Assembly (NCBI RefSeq): GCF_001298525.1
Contig: NZ_CP012678.1
Coordinates: 2,480,001 to 2,544,000 of the forward strand
Length of the DNA: 64,000 nt
Source of the DNA: Psychrobacter urativorans
GTDB lineage: Bacteria > Pseudomonadota > Gammaproteobacteria > Pseudomonadales > Moraxellaceae
Direction: 5' to 3'
The position numbers and the translations under genes are program-made. Shown here in pieces: positions 46,746 to 56,336 of the stretch. The notes under the pieces are model-generated. The model saw only the letters and a list, made by a program, of their open reading frames with translations. It was not told where the DNA came from and searched no databases. Each line of letters opens with the position of its first letter. Position 1 is the first letter of the stretch.

Positions 46746-47582
46746 ATGAGTAAACCACCTGTTTCGCCCAAGCCTGAGCAGCAAGTAGAGCCGCTAATAC
46801 CGCATATATCAAATATGCCAGCGCCTGCGCACCTACCTGAGAGTATGATATCTTCCGTTAGTTTATTACCCACAGACAAGCGGCTGATTTTGTTTACTAG
46901 GCATTCATTACGTGAGCGTTCTGATGGTAATGGCTTTGCCAGTTGTCAGTTGCCACTGACGCCTAAAGGTCGTGTATTGGCAAAGTCTTGGGGAGATTGG
47001 TTATCAAGTCATTTACCTTATTCTCTTGATGTTGATAGTCTCTCAAGCCCAATCGGTCGTTGTATCGATACCGCGCAGCTTATGCAAGAAGGTGCGGGTT
47101 TACAGCGTCAAATTACTCATCAGTCTCTATTGGTTGAGCCAGGAAGTTTAGTAACTGAACCTGAAATTGCCAATGTCGTCTTTAAAGAGATTGGTGTGCT
47201 TAATTTTATCAATCGATTTTTGCAGGGCAATCTTGAGGGTACAAAAAATGCTTATCAAGGCGGGCTGGATATTTTATCGCTTTTTTACCAGCATCAACCA
47301 CAACACGGACATTTAATGTTGGCGGTTAGTCATGACACCTTATTATCTGCTTTTTTAGCCGTCATGTTTGATGTGCAGGAGATTGATTGGAAAGATTGGC
47401 CAAAGATGATGGAAGGAGTGTTTTTGTGGTTCGATGATAAGCCTTTTTATGATGCCAATGCTTATTTTGTATGGCGCGGCACGCTATATAGTCGTGCAAT
47501 TAGGTCTTTATTAGACAGCTATCAAGCGGCTGGTTTCCACCAAAGCAAGCTGTTACTTCCACCAGATGTCAAATGGACATAG
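46746..47582 (+). CDS. Histidine-phosphatase-family protein
   Basis: The 278-residue protein has the start of the histidine phosphatase fold LILFTRHSLRERSDGNGFAS (catalytic His in RHS, where RHG is usual) at about residue 50, LPLTPKGRVLAKSWGDWL, SSPIGRCIDTAQLM and the second catalytic block LAVSHDTLLSAFLAVM. A 45-residue P/E-rich N-tail precedes it. Substrate is unknown. There is no signal peptide. The ATG at 46746 has no strong ribosome-binding site. Confidence 0.8.
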   Translation: MSKPPVSPKPEQQVEPLIPHISNMPAPAHLPESMISSVSLLPTDKRLILFTRHSLRERSDGNGFASCQLPLTPKGRVLAKSWGDWLSSHLPYSLDVDSLSSPIGRCIDTAQLMQEGAGLQRQITHQSLLVEPGSLVTEPEIANVVFKEIGVLNFINRFLQGNLEGTKNAYQGGLDILSLFYQHQPQHGHLMLAVSHDTLLSAFLAVMFDVQEIDWKDWPKMMEGVFLWFDDKPFYDANAYFVWRGTLYSRAIRSLLDSYQAAGFHQSKLLLPPDVKWT

Positions 47583-47693
47583 ACCGTCTGCTTTAATAAA
47601 ACATCTTTTTTGCTAATGATTATTAGGGCTATATTTTAGCTATTTGTTTTAAGCATATTGTTAGGTTTATCATTGATGTATTAATACACAGAC

Positions 47694-47730
47694 ATAAAAA
47701 AACCTTGCCACTAGTGCAAGGTTTTTTTGT
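47694..47730. terminator. Bidirectional terminator between the phosphatase gene and rpsT
   Basis: AAAAAAACCTTGC and GCAAGGTTTTTTT pair perfectly around a 7-base loop. It serves the plus-strand phosphatase gene and minus-strand rpsT. Confidence 0.93.
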
Positions 47731-47753
47731 TTTTGGTCTAAATTCAACCAATC

Positions 47754-48020
47754 TTAAGCTTGTAAGCCTTTGATTGTTTTGTTTAGGCGGCTCTTACGAC
47801 GAGCAGCTTTATTCTTATGAATAATACCTTTGTCAGCCATACGGTCAAGAACTGGTATCGCTTTTTTATAAGCTTCAGTTGCCGCATCATAGTCTTTAGC
47901 AGCGATTGCCGCATCAACACGCTTCAAATAAGTACGAACCATTGAGCGTTGTGATGCAGAGTTTTGACGACGTTTGGTATTTTGACGGGCGCGTTTACGA
48001 GCTTGTGCAGTATTAGCCAC
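47754..48020 (-). CDS. rpsT: 30S ribosomal protein S20
   Basis: S20 is a primary 16S rRNA-binding protein. The 88-residue product is basic and all-helical: [18 protein letters not shown] ... [21 protein letters not shown] ... [18 protein letters not shown]. The start is GTG 48020, with AAGGAG seven bases upstream. The frame happens to stay open to 48149, but that extension does not belong. A noncanonical start codon is typical for rpsT, where it helps autoregulation. It is in its own unit, divergent from the next gene. Confidence 0.97.
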   Translation of the reverse strand: MANTAQARKRARQNTKRRQNSASQRSMVRTYLKRVDAAIAAKDYDAATEAYKKAIPVLDRMADKGIIHKNKAARRKSRLNKTIKGLQA

Positions 48021-48476
48021 GCGAATCTCCTTTATGAAAGACAGGTAAATATAGAAAGTTGATTGCAATAAATAATGGATTGTACAATCATCGGTGACGA
48101 GTAGCCGTCTCGTCAAATATGATATCGATGCCCAATATAAATGGCTCATCGCTTGCGCCGAGACCGTTTGGAATAATTAAACAGCTTCGACGTGTAAAGC
48201 CGGATATCTTAGCAAATTATTGCGCTTAGGACAATATATTTGATGAGCAATGCTCAAAGAAGTTATACCAATCATATTCAGCATGGGCTATCTGTTAAGA
48301 TATCTTACAATATATTAGGAATAATCGCGTTACTTATCGCGTACCTTGTATATGATATCAAATGTGTAAGGTCAAAATAACGGACTTTAACGGACTTTAA
48401 CGGACTTTAACGGAATGCGTTGTTTTTATGCCAGTATTTTACGATAGTTTATAACGATAAAAAAGACGGATGAGAT
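48021..48476. other. Divergent region between rpsT and the NAD(P)-binding gene
   Basis: About 455 bases without a gene. It must carry the rpsT promoter and leader on the minus strand, and it contains the decamer repeat at 48379-48414. No tRNA or other RNA gene is seen. Confidence 0.45.
48379..48414. repeat. Decamer tandem repeat, AACGGACTTT x 3.6
   Basis: Three perfect head-to-tail copies of AACGGACTTT start at 48379, 48389 and 48399, then AACGGA. It lies 62 bases before the NAD(P)-binding gene. A period of 10 bases equals about one DNA turn. Confidence 0.95.
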
Positions 48477-49175
48477 ATGCAGCGAAAAGCAATTGTAATC
48501 GGCGCCACAGGATTGGTAGGGCAACACCTTATCAAGCAGCTAAGTGCACTTTATGAAACCTTGATTGTGATTGCACGGCGTCCACCTCGCTATATTAATG
48601 CCAGTATGCGCTTTTATCAGGTCAATGATTTTGATAACTTAACAGAAGTGTTTGCGAGTGTGGGTGCTGATAGAACGGCTGATGCCTTTAGTTGCCTTGG
48701 TACGACTAAAAAGCAGGCGGGTAGCGATGAAGCTTTTCGTAAAATAGATTATGATTATAATGTGAATTTTGCTAAGTTGTGCCGCGATAAAGGCGTTGAA
48801 AATTTCTTTTTGCTGTCGTCTATGAATGCCAAGCTAGATAGCCGATTTTTATATAATCGTGTCAAAGCGGAGACTGAGCAGTCTATTATGGCGCTAGATT
48901 TTGCAAAGTTGGTCATTTTTCGCCCGTCATTATTATTAGGTAAACACAAAGGTCGTCCACTTGAAAGTATCAGTCAAAAAGCCTTTCAATTGATTTCACC
49001 CTTGGTGTCAGAATCATTACCGCTACATCCTATTTCTGCCCAGCGTGTGGCGATTGCTATGGCGGTGACGGCGCATGATGGGTATGAGCGTCGTAAATAT
49101 CACGCTGCGCCAATATCTGCTAGCATCACCATTGTTGAAAATAAGCAGATGCTTGCGATGACGCGTGCAAAATAG
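48477..49175 (+). CDS. NAD(P)-binding short-chain protein (HTATIP2/TIP30-like)
   Basis: The 232-residue protein starts MQRKAIVIGATGLVGQHLIK with the Rossmann G-x-T-G-x-x-G motif. FSCLGTTKKQAGSDEAFRKID, FFLLSSMNAKLDSRFLYNRV (Y-x-x-x-K-like K at YNRVK) and FRPSLLLG are typical of the HTATIP2-like branch of extended or atypical short-chain reductases. Bacterial members are often annotated as oxidoreductase or epimerase, but no substrate is established. It is cytoplasmic, alone in its unit. GGATGAG lies close to the ATG. Confidence 0.78.
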   Translation: MQRKAIVIGATGLVGQHLIKQLSALYETLIVIARRPPRYINASMRFYQVNDFDNLTEVFASVGADRTADAFSCLGTTKKQAGSDEAFRKIDYDYNVNFAKLCRDKGVENFFLLSSMNAKLDSRFLYNRVKAETEQSIMALDFAKLVIFRPSLLLGKHKGRPLESISQKAFQLISPLVSESLPLHPISAQRVAIAMAVTAHDGYERRKYHAAPISASITIVENKQMLAMTRAK

Positions 49176-49292
49176 TAAGCTAGATGACCATAAAAAATGC
49201 TGCTAGCCATCCATAATGATTGATTAACCACCAAGTCATTAAATACTAAAAAATCATTAACTACTAAATAAACACCAACAAGGAATGTGATA

Positions 49293-49826
49293 ATGTCAGA
49301 AGCGACCACGATGGATAAAGAAAACTTTGTAACCTGTGATTTATTGGATGCTCATCCTGAATCGCAAGTTTGTCTGCCTAATATCGAAGGCAAGTCGTTC
49401 TACAGCTTTGGTGGCAAAGACAGATTCTGTGGTGAAATTGTCACGGTTAAATGTTTTGAAGATAATAGCCGTGTTAAAGAGCTATTAAATAGTGATGGTA
49501 CAGATAAAAATGGCGACGGGAAAGTATTGGTCGTTGATGGCGGTGGCTCTATGCGCTGCGCACTTTTGGGTGATATGATTGCCGAGTCAGCGATTGTGAA
49601 TGGTTGGGCAGGTGTGGTGATTTATGGCTGTGTCCGCGATGTCGATGATATGGCGCAGATGGAATTGGGCGTCATGGCGCTTGGTTGTATCCCACGCAAG
49701 TCAAATCGCCGTGATGAAGGGCAGACGGATATTGAAATCAGCTTTGGTGACTTAACTTTAAACTCTGGTATGTTCATTTATGCCGATAACAACGGTATGA
49801 TTGCTAGTGATAGCGCTCTACTATAA
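49293..49826 (+). CDS. rraA: Ribonuclease E activity regulator RraA family protein
   Basis: RraA-family proteins form a trimer and, in E. coli, bind RNase E to inhibit it. The 177-residue product has the family pattern: FVTCDLLDAHPESQVCLPNI, GEIVTVKCFEDNSRVKELL, VLVVDGGGSMRCALLGDMIA, GWAGVVIYGCVRDVDDMAQM and LGCIPRKSNRRDEGQTDI. Family members elsewhere have HMG/CHA aldolase activity, so the RNase E role is assigned by similarity. ATG 49293 has AAGGAA about eight bases upstream; GTG 49287 is not needed. Confidence 0.9.
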   Translation: MSEATTMDKENFVTCDLLDAHPESQVCLPNIEGKSFYSFGGKDRFCGEIVTVKCFEDNSRVKELLNSDGTDKNGDGKVLVVDGGGSMRCALLGDMIAESAIVNGWAGVVIYGCVRDVDDMAQMELGVMALGCIPRKSNRRDEGQTDIEISFGDLTLNSGMFIYADNNGMIASDSALL

Positions 49827-49879
49827 CCATCCAAAACAATCCAATTATAAAAAATAGCTATCTATCATGATATTAAATA

Positions 49880-49911
49880 AAAACCTCAGTATATAAGCTG
49901 AGGTTTTTTTG
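49880..49911 (+). terminator. Intrinsic terminator after rraA
   Basis: AAAACCTCAG and CTGAGGTTTT pair perfectly around an 8-base loop, with T-run of seven. Confidence 0.92.
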
Positions 49912-50002
49912 TATTTTATACAAATACTTTCTGCAACTTTCTGTATTTTCAAGCATAAATCGAGGTTTATGGTGTAAGTGACAAACCGTTACGGCATAAA
50001 TT

Positions 50003-50031
50003 TTGGTCAATGGTGAAAATGTTCGTATAAT
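50003..50031 (+). promoter_or_regulatory. Candidate mfd promoter
   Basis: TATAAT at 50026-50031 is perfect. TTGGTC lies exactly 17 bases upstream, matching TTGACA at only 3 positions. It is 35 bases before the mfd start, a suitable distance. Confidence 0.55.
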
Positions 50032-50065
50032 AGACTTCTGACTCTTAACTTCGATCCTATATGCC

Positions 50066-53000
50066 ATGCCTATCTCTGCTTTAACTGATGCATTTGCTCC
50101 TATTAATCAGCAACTATTTCCTATTCAACATACGCAGCGACGTTGGCTGGCACCTGCTCATGGCGCTGCTAGCAGTCTTTGGCTTGCCAGTTTAGTACAA
50201 ACGCCTATTTGGAATGTGGCGAGCCGTCTAAAAGTTGTGGTGGCGCGCGATCAAAACCAGCTCAATCAAATAGAAACTGAGCTGGCATTTTGCGGCGTCG
50301 ATGCTTATGTGTTCCCAGATTGGGAAACCTTGACCTATGACGAGCTATCACCGCATCAGGATATCGTTAGCGAGCGTATTAATTTGCTAACCGATATGCC
50401 AAAATCGGGCGTGCTGCTGATTTCAATCCAAGCGTTGATGCACCGTGTTGCACCGCCGAGCTGGTTGATTGGTCAGCATTTTGATTTGAGTGTTGGCGAT
50501 CGTTTTGATATTAATACTCAGCGTGAGCTATTGGCAAAGGCAGGCTACCGAGCAGTTGATAATGTGTTTGAGCCGGGTGAGTTTGCGGTACGCGGTAGCA
50601 TTGTTGATATTTTTGCGATGGGGCAACCATTCCCTTTGCGTTTAGATTTATTTGATGATGAAATTGAAACCATTAAGTTTTTCCATCCGCAAACACAGCG
50701 CACACTGACAGACGTGGATCTAAAAAATCTAGTCGCCGGCAATGATAACAGTATGGGGCAAGAGTCATTGTCGCTACTGCACAAACTGCCAGATATCTCT
50801 CAGCCTATTGAGCAATTTCAGATACTACCGGCAAAAGAGTTTCCATTAGAAGAAGGCAAAGAGACCTTTCGGATAAACTTTGCCGCGATGTTTCCCAATA
50901 CCAGTAGCCGTAAATTTGAGCTGTATAAAGATGTGATGGCAGGGATTGCTAGTAGCGGTCTTGAGTACTATCAGCCGTTGTTCTTTAGCGCAGAGGATTG
51001 GCAGCAAGAGAGTAGTCTGTTTGCTTATTTGCCCAGCGATACGTTGTTTATTACGGATGAGTTGATTAGTGAGCGACAGGTCGATTATTGGTCACAAATT
51101 CAGCGCCGTTATGAGGAGCGTCGTCATGATGTGGATAAACCTATCGTTGCCCCTGAACTTTTATATTTATTATCCAATACTCTAAATGAGCATCTTAATA
51201 ATTATCCGAGAGTCATCTTAAGTGAGCGCAACGAGCTCGCATTAGCAAGCAGTCAGCTGCAAGGCTTAGTGACTTTAAGCGCCCAAGTGCCACCGCAATT
51301 ATCGGTTAATCATCAGAAAGCAGAGCCGTTAGCGGAGCTGCTAGACTTTTTGCTGCTGCAAGCGCAAACGGGTACACCCGTATTAATCGTTGCTGAAACT
51401 GCGGGTCGTCGCGAGATTTTAATTGAGCTGTTCAAAGGCAAGATTGATATAACTGGGTATGCGACTTTTAAAGAATTTCTGGCGGCTGAACATTCTAGTG
51501 CTTTGAATGATGACAATCAACGTCCGCATGTCGGACTGACGGTCGCTCCCATTGAGCGCGGGGTTTACGTTCCTGAACGTTTGGTGATGATTAGTGAAAC
51601 GCAGCTGTTTGGCAGGCAGGTACTACAAACACGCCGCCGTCGTCAGAGTGGCGTCTCAGAAGAGTTCTTAGTTAAAAGCGTCACTGAGATGACCGAGGGC
51701 AGTCCAATTGTCCATATTGAGCATGGTATTGGACGCTATAGTGGTTTGATTACCTTAGATGTGGGTGATGGTGAGCAAGAGTTTATTCATCTAAAATATG
51801 CAGATGATGCCAGTATTTATGTACCGGTTGCTAATCTGCAAATGATTAGCCGGTATAGCGGTGGCGATCCGGCGCATGCTCCTTTACATAAAATCGGTAG
51901 CGGGAAATGGGATAAAGCCAAGCAAAAAGCGCTGGAACAAATTCATGACGTCGCTGCCGAATTGCTGAATATGCAGGCAAGGCGTGAAGCCAAAGTTGGT
52001 ATTCATTTTAAAATTGATAACTCGCAATATGAGTTATTTGCCAGTCAGTTTGAGTTTGAAGAAACGCCTGACCAAGCCAATGCTATTCATGCCGTGATGG
52101 CAGATATGAAACAAAATCAGCCGATGGATCGCCTGATTTGTGGTGATGTGGGTTTTGGTAAAACTGAAGTGGCTATGCGCGCAGCATTCATTGCGGTAAA
52201 TGCGGGCTATCAAGTAGCAATTCTGGTACCGACGACCTTGCTGGCAGGTCAGCATGAAGATAACTTTTTAGACCGCTTTGCCGACTGGCCGATACGTATT
52301 GAAACGTTGTCGCGTTTTGGCGGTAAAAAACATCAAGAGACGGTTTTGACAGACTTAGCCGCTGGCAAAGTCGATATAGTTATTGGCACTCATAAGTTGC
52401 TGCAACCTGATGTTAAGTTTGCCAATTTAGGCTTGATGATAGTTGATGAAGAGCACCGTTTTGGTGTCCGCCATAAGGAGCGTATCAAGGCGATTCAGAC
52501 TGATGTGGATAGTATGTCGATGACGGCTACTCCGATTCCGCGTACGCTTAATATGGCGTTGTCAGGTATGCGTGATATGTCTATTATTGCTACACCGCCA
52601 GCGCGCCGCTTAGCGATTAAAACGTTTGTGATGCAAAAGACTGATGCTTTAATGAAAGAGGCTATTTTACGAGAGCTATTACGAGGCGGACAAGTTTATT
52701 TACTGCATAACGATGTTGCCAGTATTGAACGCATGGCAGAAACCATTCGTGATTTGGTTCCTGAAGCGCGAGTAGGCGTCGCACATGGACAGATGCAAGA
52801 GCGCCAACTTGAACAAATTATGCAGCAGTATTATCATAAAAAATTCAACGTGCTTATCTGTAGTACGATTATTGAAACCGGTATTGATGTCCCCAATGCC
52901 AATACCATTATCATTGAACGGGCGGATAAATTTGGCTTAGCACAGCTGCATCAATTGCGTGGTCGGGTAGGTCGTAGCCATCATCAAGCCTATTGTTATT

Positions 53001-53722
53001 TGCTCGTACCATCGATTAAAGGGCTCAAAGGCGATGCTAAGCGTCGTCTGCATGCCATTGAGCGCGCCAATACGCTAGGTGCAGGCTTTATGTTAGCAAG
53101 TGAAGATTTAGAGATTCGTGGTGCTGGTGAGTTACTGGGTAAACAGCAAAGTGGTAATATGCAAGCGATTGGTTTTAGCTTGTATATGGATATGTTGGAG
53201 CGTGCTACTAAGGCAATTAAGGCAGGAAAAGAGCCAGATTTAAATACACCGTTATCATTGACCAGTGAGATTAATTTACATGCATCGGCACTGATTCCGG
53301 AAGAATATGTGCACGATGTCCATCAGCGTTTATTATTTTATAAGCGTATTGGTAGCGTGGGTGATAAAGAAGCTCTGATTGATATTCGTACTGAGATGAT
53401 TGATCGTTTTGGCACGTTACCTGCGCAAACTCAACAGCTATTTGCTGTTCATGGTCTGCGTCTGCAAGCGGAACCCTTGAAGATTAATAAAATCGATGCA
53501 AATGCTAATAGTATGACGCTGGAATTTGCGCCTGATACGCCTGTTGATGCATTCGCTATTATAAAATTAATTCAGTCGGACAGTCAGCATTACCGTATGA
53601 ATGGCGCGTCTGGTATTCGCTATAGCAACGCTGATAAGCTTGAGACCGCCCTGCAACGGGTCACTGTGGTAGAAGACCTATTGCGCTACTTCACTGAACA
53701 CATGGTTATAGAGGCGACATAA
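50066..53722 (+). CDS. mfd: Transcription-repair coupling factor Mfd
   Basis: Mfd displaces RNA polymerase stalled at DNA damage and recruits UvrA. The 1218-residue protein has the N-terminal UvrB-like region (about 1-450, for example YVFPDWETLTYDELSPHQD), the RNA-polymerase-interacting domain (GSPIVHIEHGIGRYSGLITL, about 550), and the RecG-like helicase: GDVGFGKTEVAMRAAF (Walker A, about 693), DEEHRFGVRHKE (motif II, about 794) and GRVGRSHHQAYCYLL (motif VI). The C-terminal UvrA-binding-inhibition domain follows. Full length compared with the usual 1150. A promoter-like pair precedes it. Confidence 0.98.
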   Translation: MPISALTDAFAPINQQLFPIQHTQRRWLAPAHGAASSLWLASLVQTPIWNVASRLKVVVARDQNQLNQIETELAFCGVDAYVFPDWETLTYDELSPHQDIVSERINLLTDMPKSGVLLISIQALMHRVAPPSWLIGQHFDLSVGDRFDINTQRELLAKAGYRAVDNVFEPGEFAVRGSIVDIFAMGQPFPLRLDLFDDEIETIKFFHPQTQRTLTDVDLKNLVAGNDNSMGQESLSLLHKLPDISQPIEQFQILPAKEFPLEEGKETFRINFAAMFPNTSSRKFELYKDVMAGIASSGLEYYQPLFFSAEDWQQESSLFAYLPSDTLFITDELISERQVDYWSQIQRRYEERRHDVDKPIVAPELLYLLSNTLNEHLNNYPRVILSERNELALASSQLQGLVTLSAQVPPQLSVNHQKAEPLAELLDFLLLQAQTGTPVLIVAETAGRREILIELFKGKIDITGYATFKEFLAAEHSSALNDDNQRPHVGLTVAPIERGVYVPERLVMISETQLFGRQVLQTRRRRQSGVSEEFLVKSVTEMTEGSPIVHIEHGIGRYSGLITLDVGDGEQEFIHLKYADDASIYVPVANLQMISRYSGGDPAHAPLHKIGSGKWDKAKQKALEQIHDVAAELLNMQARREAKVGIHFKIDNSQYELFASQFEFEETPDQANAIHAVMADMKQNQPMDRLICGDVGFGKTEVAMRAAFIAVNAGYQVAILVPTTLLAGQHEDNFLDRFADWPIRIETLSRFGGKKHQETVLTDLAAGKVDIVIGTHKLLQPDVKFANLGLMIVDEEHRFGVRHKERIKAIQTDVDSMSMTATPIPRTLNMALSGMRDMSIIATPPARRLAIKTFVMQKTDALMKEAILRELLRGGQVYLLHNDVASIERMAETIRDLVPEARVGVAHGQMQERQLEQIMQQYYHKKFNVLICSTIIETGIDVPNANTIIIERADKFGLAQLHQLRGRVGRSHHQAYCYLLVPSIKGLKGDAKRRLHAIERANTLGAGFMLASEDLEIRGAGELLGKQQSGNMQAIGFSLYMDMLERATKAIKAGKEPDLNTPLSLTSEINLHASALIPEEYVHDVHQRLLFYKRIGSVGDKEALIDIRTEMIDRFGTLPAQTQQLFAVHGLRLQAEPLKINKIDANANSMTLEFAPDTPVDAFAIIKLIQSDSQHYRMNGASGIRYSNADKLETALQRVTVVEDLLRYFTEHMVIEAT

Positions 53723-53792
53723 CTGCCTATTAATTGCCTATTATCTACAGCACGCTGTATCGCTATGACCTAAAATCACCTAAATAGTGATG

Positions 53793-53830
53793 GCGCTATT
53801 TTATCCTGTGGATACCTGATAAAATAGCAC
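53793..53830 (+). terminator. Hairpin after mfd, possible terminator
   Basis: GCGCTATTTTATCCTG and CTGATAAAATAGCAC form a stem with few mismatches and a 7-base loop, about 70 bases past mfd. T-rich sequence, but not a continuous run, follows. Confidence 0.55.
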
Positions 53831-53886
53831 TAACATTTATTTTTCCTTACTTTTATTGATATTTTATAACAAGAGAAACCGTCATT

Positions 53887-54318
53887 ATGTTCCAATTGCA
53901 TCCTAAGCTTGCTGCCGATAGTTTTTTGGTGGGCGATTTCCCATTATCGACGTGTCGTTTGATTAATGACTGCCAGTTTCCTTGGTTGATTTTAGTGCCG
54001 CGTGTCTCGGGTATCAAAGAATTATATGAGCTGTCTGAATCTGATCAGGTACAGTTTTTACGTGAGTCGAGCTGGTTATCAAGTCAGCTAGCTAAAACTT
54101 TTCAGGCGGAAAAAATGAATGTTGCCGCGCTTGGTAATCAAGTACCGCAGCTCCACTTTCATCATATTGTGCGCTACCAAAACGACATGCAGTGGCCAAA
54201 CCCAGTGTGGGGCGTCCCTGCCATACCTTATACCCAAGAAGTATTGGCGCAAATGCAACAAACCTTAATGATGGCGCTGCGTGGTCATCATCAAATGCCG
54301 TTTGATTGGCAAATGTAA
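53887..54318 (+). CDS. HIT-family protein
   Basis: The 143-residue protein has the HIT motif in LHFHHIVRYQND, H-x-H-H where H-x-H-x-H is classical, so the third histidine position is altered. FPWLILVPRVSGIKELYEL matches the HIT fold's second strand. HIT enzymes hydrolyse nucleotide conjugates. This short branch is widespread in proteobacteria and usually described only as a HIT domain protein. The ATG has AGAG about 12 bases upstream. It is flanked by hairpins on both sides, so it is probably its own unit. Confidence 0.85.
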   Translation: MFQLHPKLAADSFLVGDFPLSTCRLINDCQFPWLILVPRVSGIKELYELSESDQVQFLRESSWLSSQLAKTFQAEKMNVAALGNQVPQLHFHHIVRYQNDMQWPNPVWGVPAIPYTQEVLAQMQQTLMMALRGHHQMPFDWQM

Positions 54319-54746
54319 CTTAACTTGTTAATGACTATTAAATCACTGATTTTGAAACAACTATAGCCTCATAGTTGGGTTATAGCTGCATGCTAGATGT
54401 CTCGGTATAAGTTCAAAAACTTAATAAAAAGCCGTCATTTACTACCATTTTTTACCCAAGACATCACTTAACGCTATTATTACTTAAAATGAGCGATAAA
54501 TGGTGTCTTTTTAGCTATGAGTAGCGTATGTTATATCGCCTGGCGCTCTGATAATAATTCCCGTGCCGCTCTGTCTAAGTAAATATTTACGTCATCTCTA
54601 AGACCGGTTTTGAGCATCAGTTAGTAAGTTAGCCTAACTTTAACAATAAACGCTGACCTAATAAATGCCTATCAGCATACTACTACCGCTCGAAATCTAA
54701 TCGCTCTACTATTCTTCATTCTTTCTTGTCTAAGCGGACGCCTAGC
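54319..54746. other. Gap between the HIT gene and the cyclase gene
   Basis: About 430 bases without a gene. It contains the hairpin at 54458-54513. No clear promoter is identified for the cyclase gene. Confidence 0.4.
54458..54513 (+). terminator. Hairpin with T-run after the HIT gene
   Basis: Arms 54458-54475 and 54492-54509 pair at 15 of 18 positions around a 16-base loop, and the right arm ends in a T5 run. Confidence 0.6.
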
Positions 54747-56168
54747 ATGCTTTTCTTAAAAAAATTAATCGCTCAAACTGGGCTAAAAAATGATGAAGTG
54801 GGTCGCTTTGATTATCCTGAAGCCTTTGTGCTTATTGTTACCGTATTACTGATAGCCCTAAATGATGATTTCAGTCCGATGTCTATGGCATTATTGGTTG
54901 TCGTTTGCTTGCCAAGTTTAATTATTTTAGGCTATAACTATCGTAGGCAGCCAAGTTTTTGGACATCTACTATCGTAGTTACCCTACTATCTATAGTGAT
55001 GGGTGTGATGCAGCTGTGTAGCGTATTGTCATTAAGTTTGGGGTTATTAATTGCTCTTCGTATCATTATTAGTCTCCCTGAAAATCGTATTAAACTTATC
55101 ATGGTAGCGCTCGTTACTATGCTGATGTTCTATTATGTCAGTGTCACTTTAAATGGCATGAGCATGAACTGTGATGACGGTTTTTTAGCACCGACGATAT
55201 TGTTGGCAAGTATTCTGACTACTCTGTGGCAGTTTTGGGGCATACATCATCAAGCTATTACTAATCATGAGGCAGTGCAGCAGACGTCAGGACGGTTGAA
55301 CACGATGGTATCCGTGATTAATAAGTTGACGCGCTTTGTGCCGTTACAAGTGTGGCAACCGATTGTACAATCTGATATTCCTGTCACTGTGTTTAATAAA
55401 CGCGCCAAGCTGACCATTATGTTCTCAGATATTGTAGGCTTCACTGAGCTGTCAGATAGCTTAAGTGCGGATAACCTTGCTGACATTCTTAATACCTATA
55501 TGTACCATATGACCTTAATTGCTAACAAGCACGGTGCGGTACTGGATAAGTTTATTGGTGATGGTATGGTGTGTTTTTTTGGTGAGCCTGACAGTCGGGG
55601 CACTCGTCAAGATGCCCTAGATTGCGTGGCTATGGCGATTGATATGCGCCGTGAAATGCGCATGCTGCGGCAAAAGTGGCGACTTATGGGTTTTGAGGGT
55701 CTGTATGTACGTATTGGTATTACTACCGGTTACTGTCATGTTGGTAATTTTGGTAGTACTAATCGTCTTAGCTATACGCTCATTGGCAAAGAGGCTAATT
55801 TAGCTTCGCGCCTTGAATCTACGGCTGGCAAAGGTGAGGTGCTGATCAGCCAGAGTACTTATGATTATATTTGTCATGATTATGAGTGTGAATATGCAGG
55901 CGCTTTCACCTTAAAAGGTTTTGATAATAAGGTTAAAGCATGGCAAGTGCTTGACCCTGATGCTAATAAAGGTCAGCTATCTAAATGGATCGACCACACC
56001 TTGCCTGGCTTTAATCTGCATTTGAACTTTAAAGATATAAAGAACTACGATTATCAAGAGATTAAAAGCCGCTTAAATCTTGCGCTTGAACGCCTTGAAA
56101 AAGAAGATAGAGTGGCTAGGAGGGCAAGTCAGCGACAAGATTATAGTGAACATAAGACTAACGCATAA
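54747..56168 (+). CDS. Membrane class III adenylate/guanylate cyclase
   Basis: Class III cyclases make cAMP or cGMP. The 473-residue product has five to six membrane helices in the first 180 residues (LIVTVLLIALNDD, ALLVVVCLPSLIILGY, IVVTLLSIVMGV, VALVTMLMFYYVSVTL), a linker, and a catalytic domain (about 220-400): KLTIMFSDIVGFTELSD (metal Asp), AVLDKFIGDGMVCFFGEPD (second metal Asp) and RIGITTGYCHVGNFGS. The nucleotide specificity is not decided. A short C-terminal charged tail follows. The frame begins at TTG 54726, but ATG 54747 is preferred. No ribosome-binding site is strong. It lies alone, with a terminator at 56279. Confidence 0.87.
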   Translation: MLFLKKLIAQTGLKNDEVGRFDYPEAFVLIVTVLLIALNDDFSPMSMALLVVVCLPSLIILGYNYRRQPSFWTSTIVVTLLSIVMGVMQLCSVLSLSLGLLIALRIIISLPENRIKLIMVALVTMLMFYYVSVTLNGMSMNCDDGFLAPTILLASILTTLWQFWGIHHQAITNHEAVQQTSGRLNTMVSVINKLTRFVPLQVWQPIVQSDIPVTVFNKRAKLTIMFSDIVGFTELSDSLSADNLADILNTYMYHMTLIANKHGAVLDKFIGDGMVCFFGEPDSRGTRQDALDCVAMAIDMRREMRMLRQKWRLMGFEGLYVRIGITTGYCHVGNFGSTNRLSYTLIGKEANLASRLESTAGKGEVLISQSTYDYICHDYECEYAGAFTLKGFDNKVKAWQVLDPDANKGQLSKWIDHTLPGFNLHLNFKDIKNYDYQEIKSRLNLALERLEKEDRVARRASQRQDYSEHKTNA

Positions 56169-56278
56169 TAAATACTAATGCATAATAATTTTGATTGCTT
56201 TGATGCGATAAAATAGTGCGCTACTACTGATTAACTATTTATCAACTGGCCATCATTAATGACAATATTATCCACCAT

Positions 56279-56315
56279 AAAAAAAGCCTACCATACTCAT
56301 GATAGGCTTTTTTTA
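56279..56315. terminator. Bidirectional terminator between the cyclase gene and the isc operon
   Basis: AAAAAAGCCTA and TAGGCTTTTTT pair perfectly (with partial further pairing ATCATG) around the loop, with A-run and T-run. It ends the isc operon (minus) after fdx and the cyclase gene (plus). Confidence 0.92.
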
Positions 56316-56336
56316 TGACGTTCAAATCAATAATGA

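Noticed and set aside
48021..48149. N-terminal extension of rpsT
   Set aside because: The frame is open, but the strong ribosome-binding site is before GTG 48020, and S20 proteins begin at that point.
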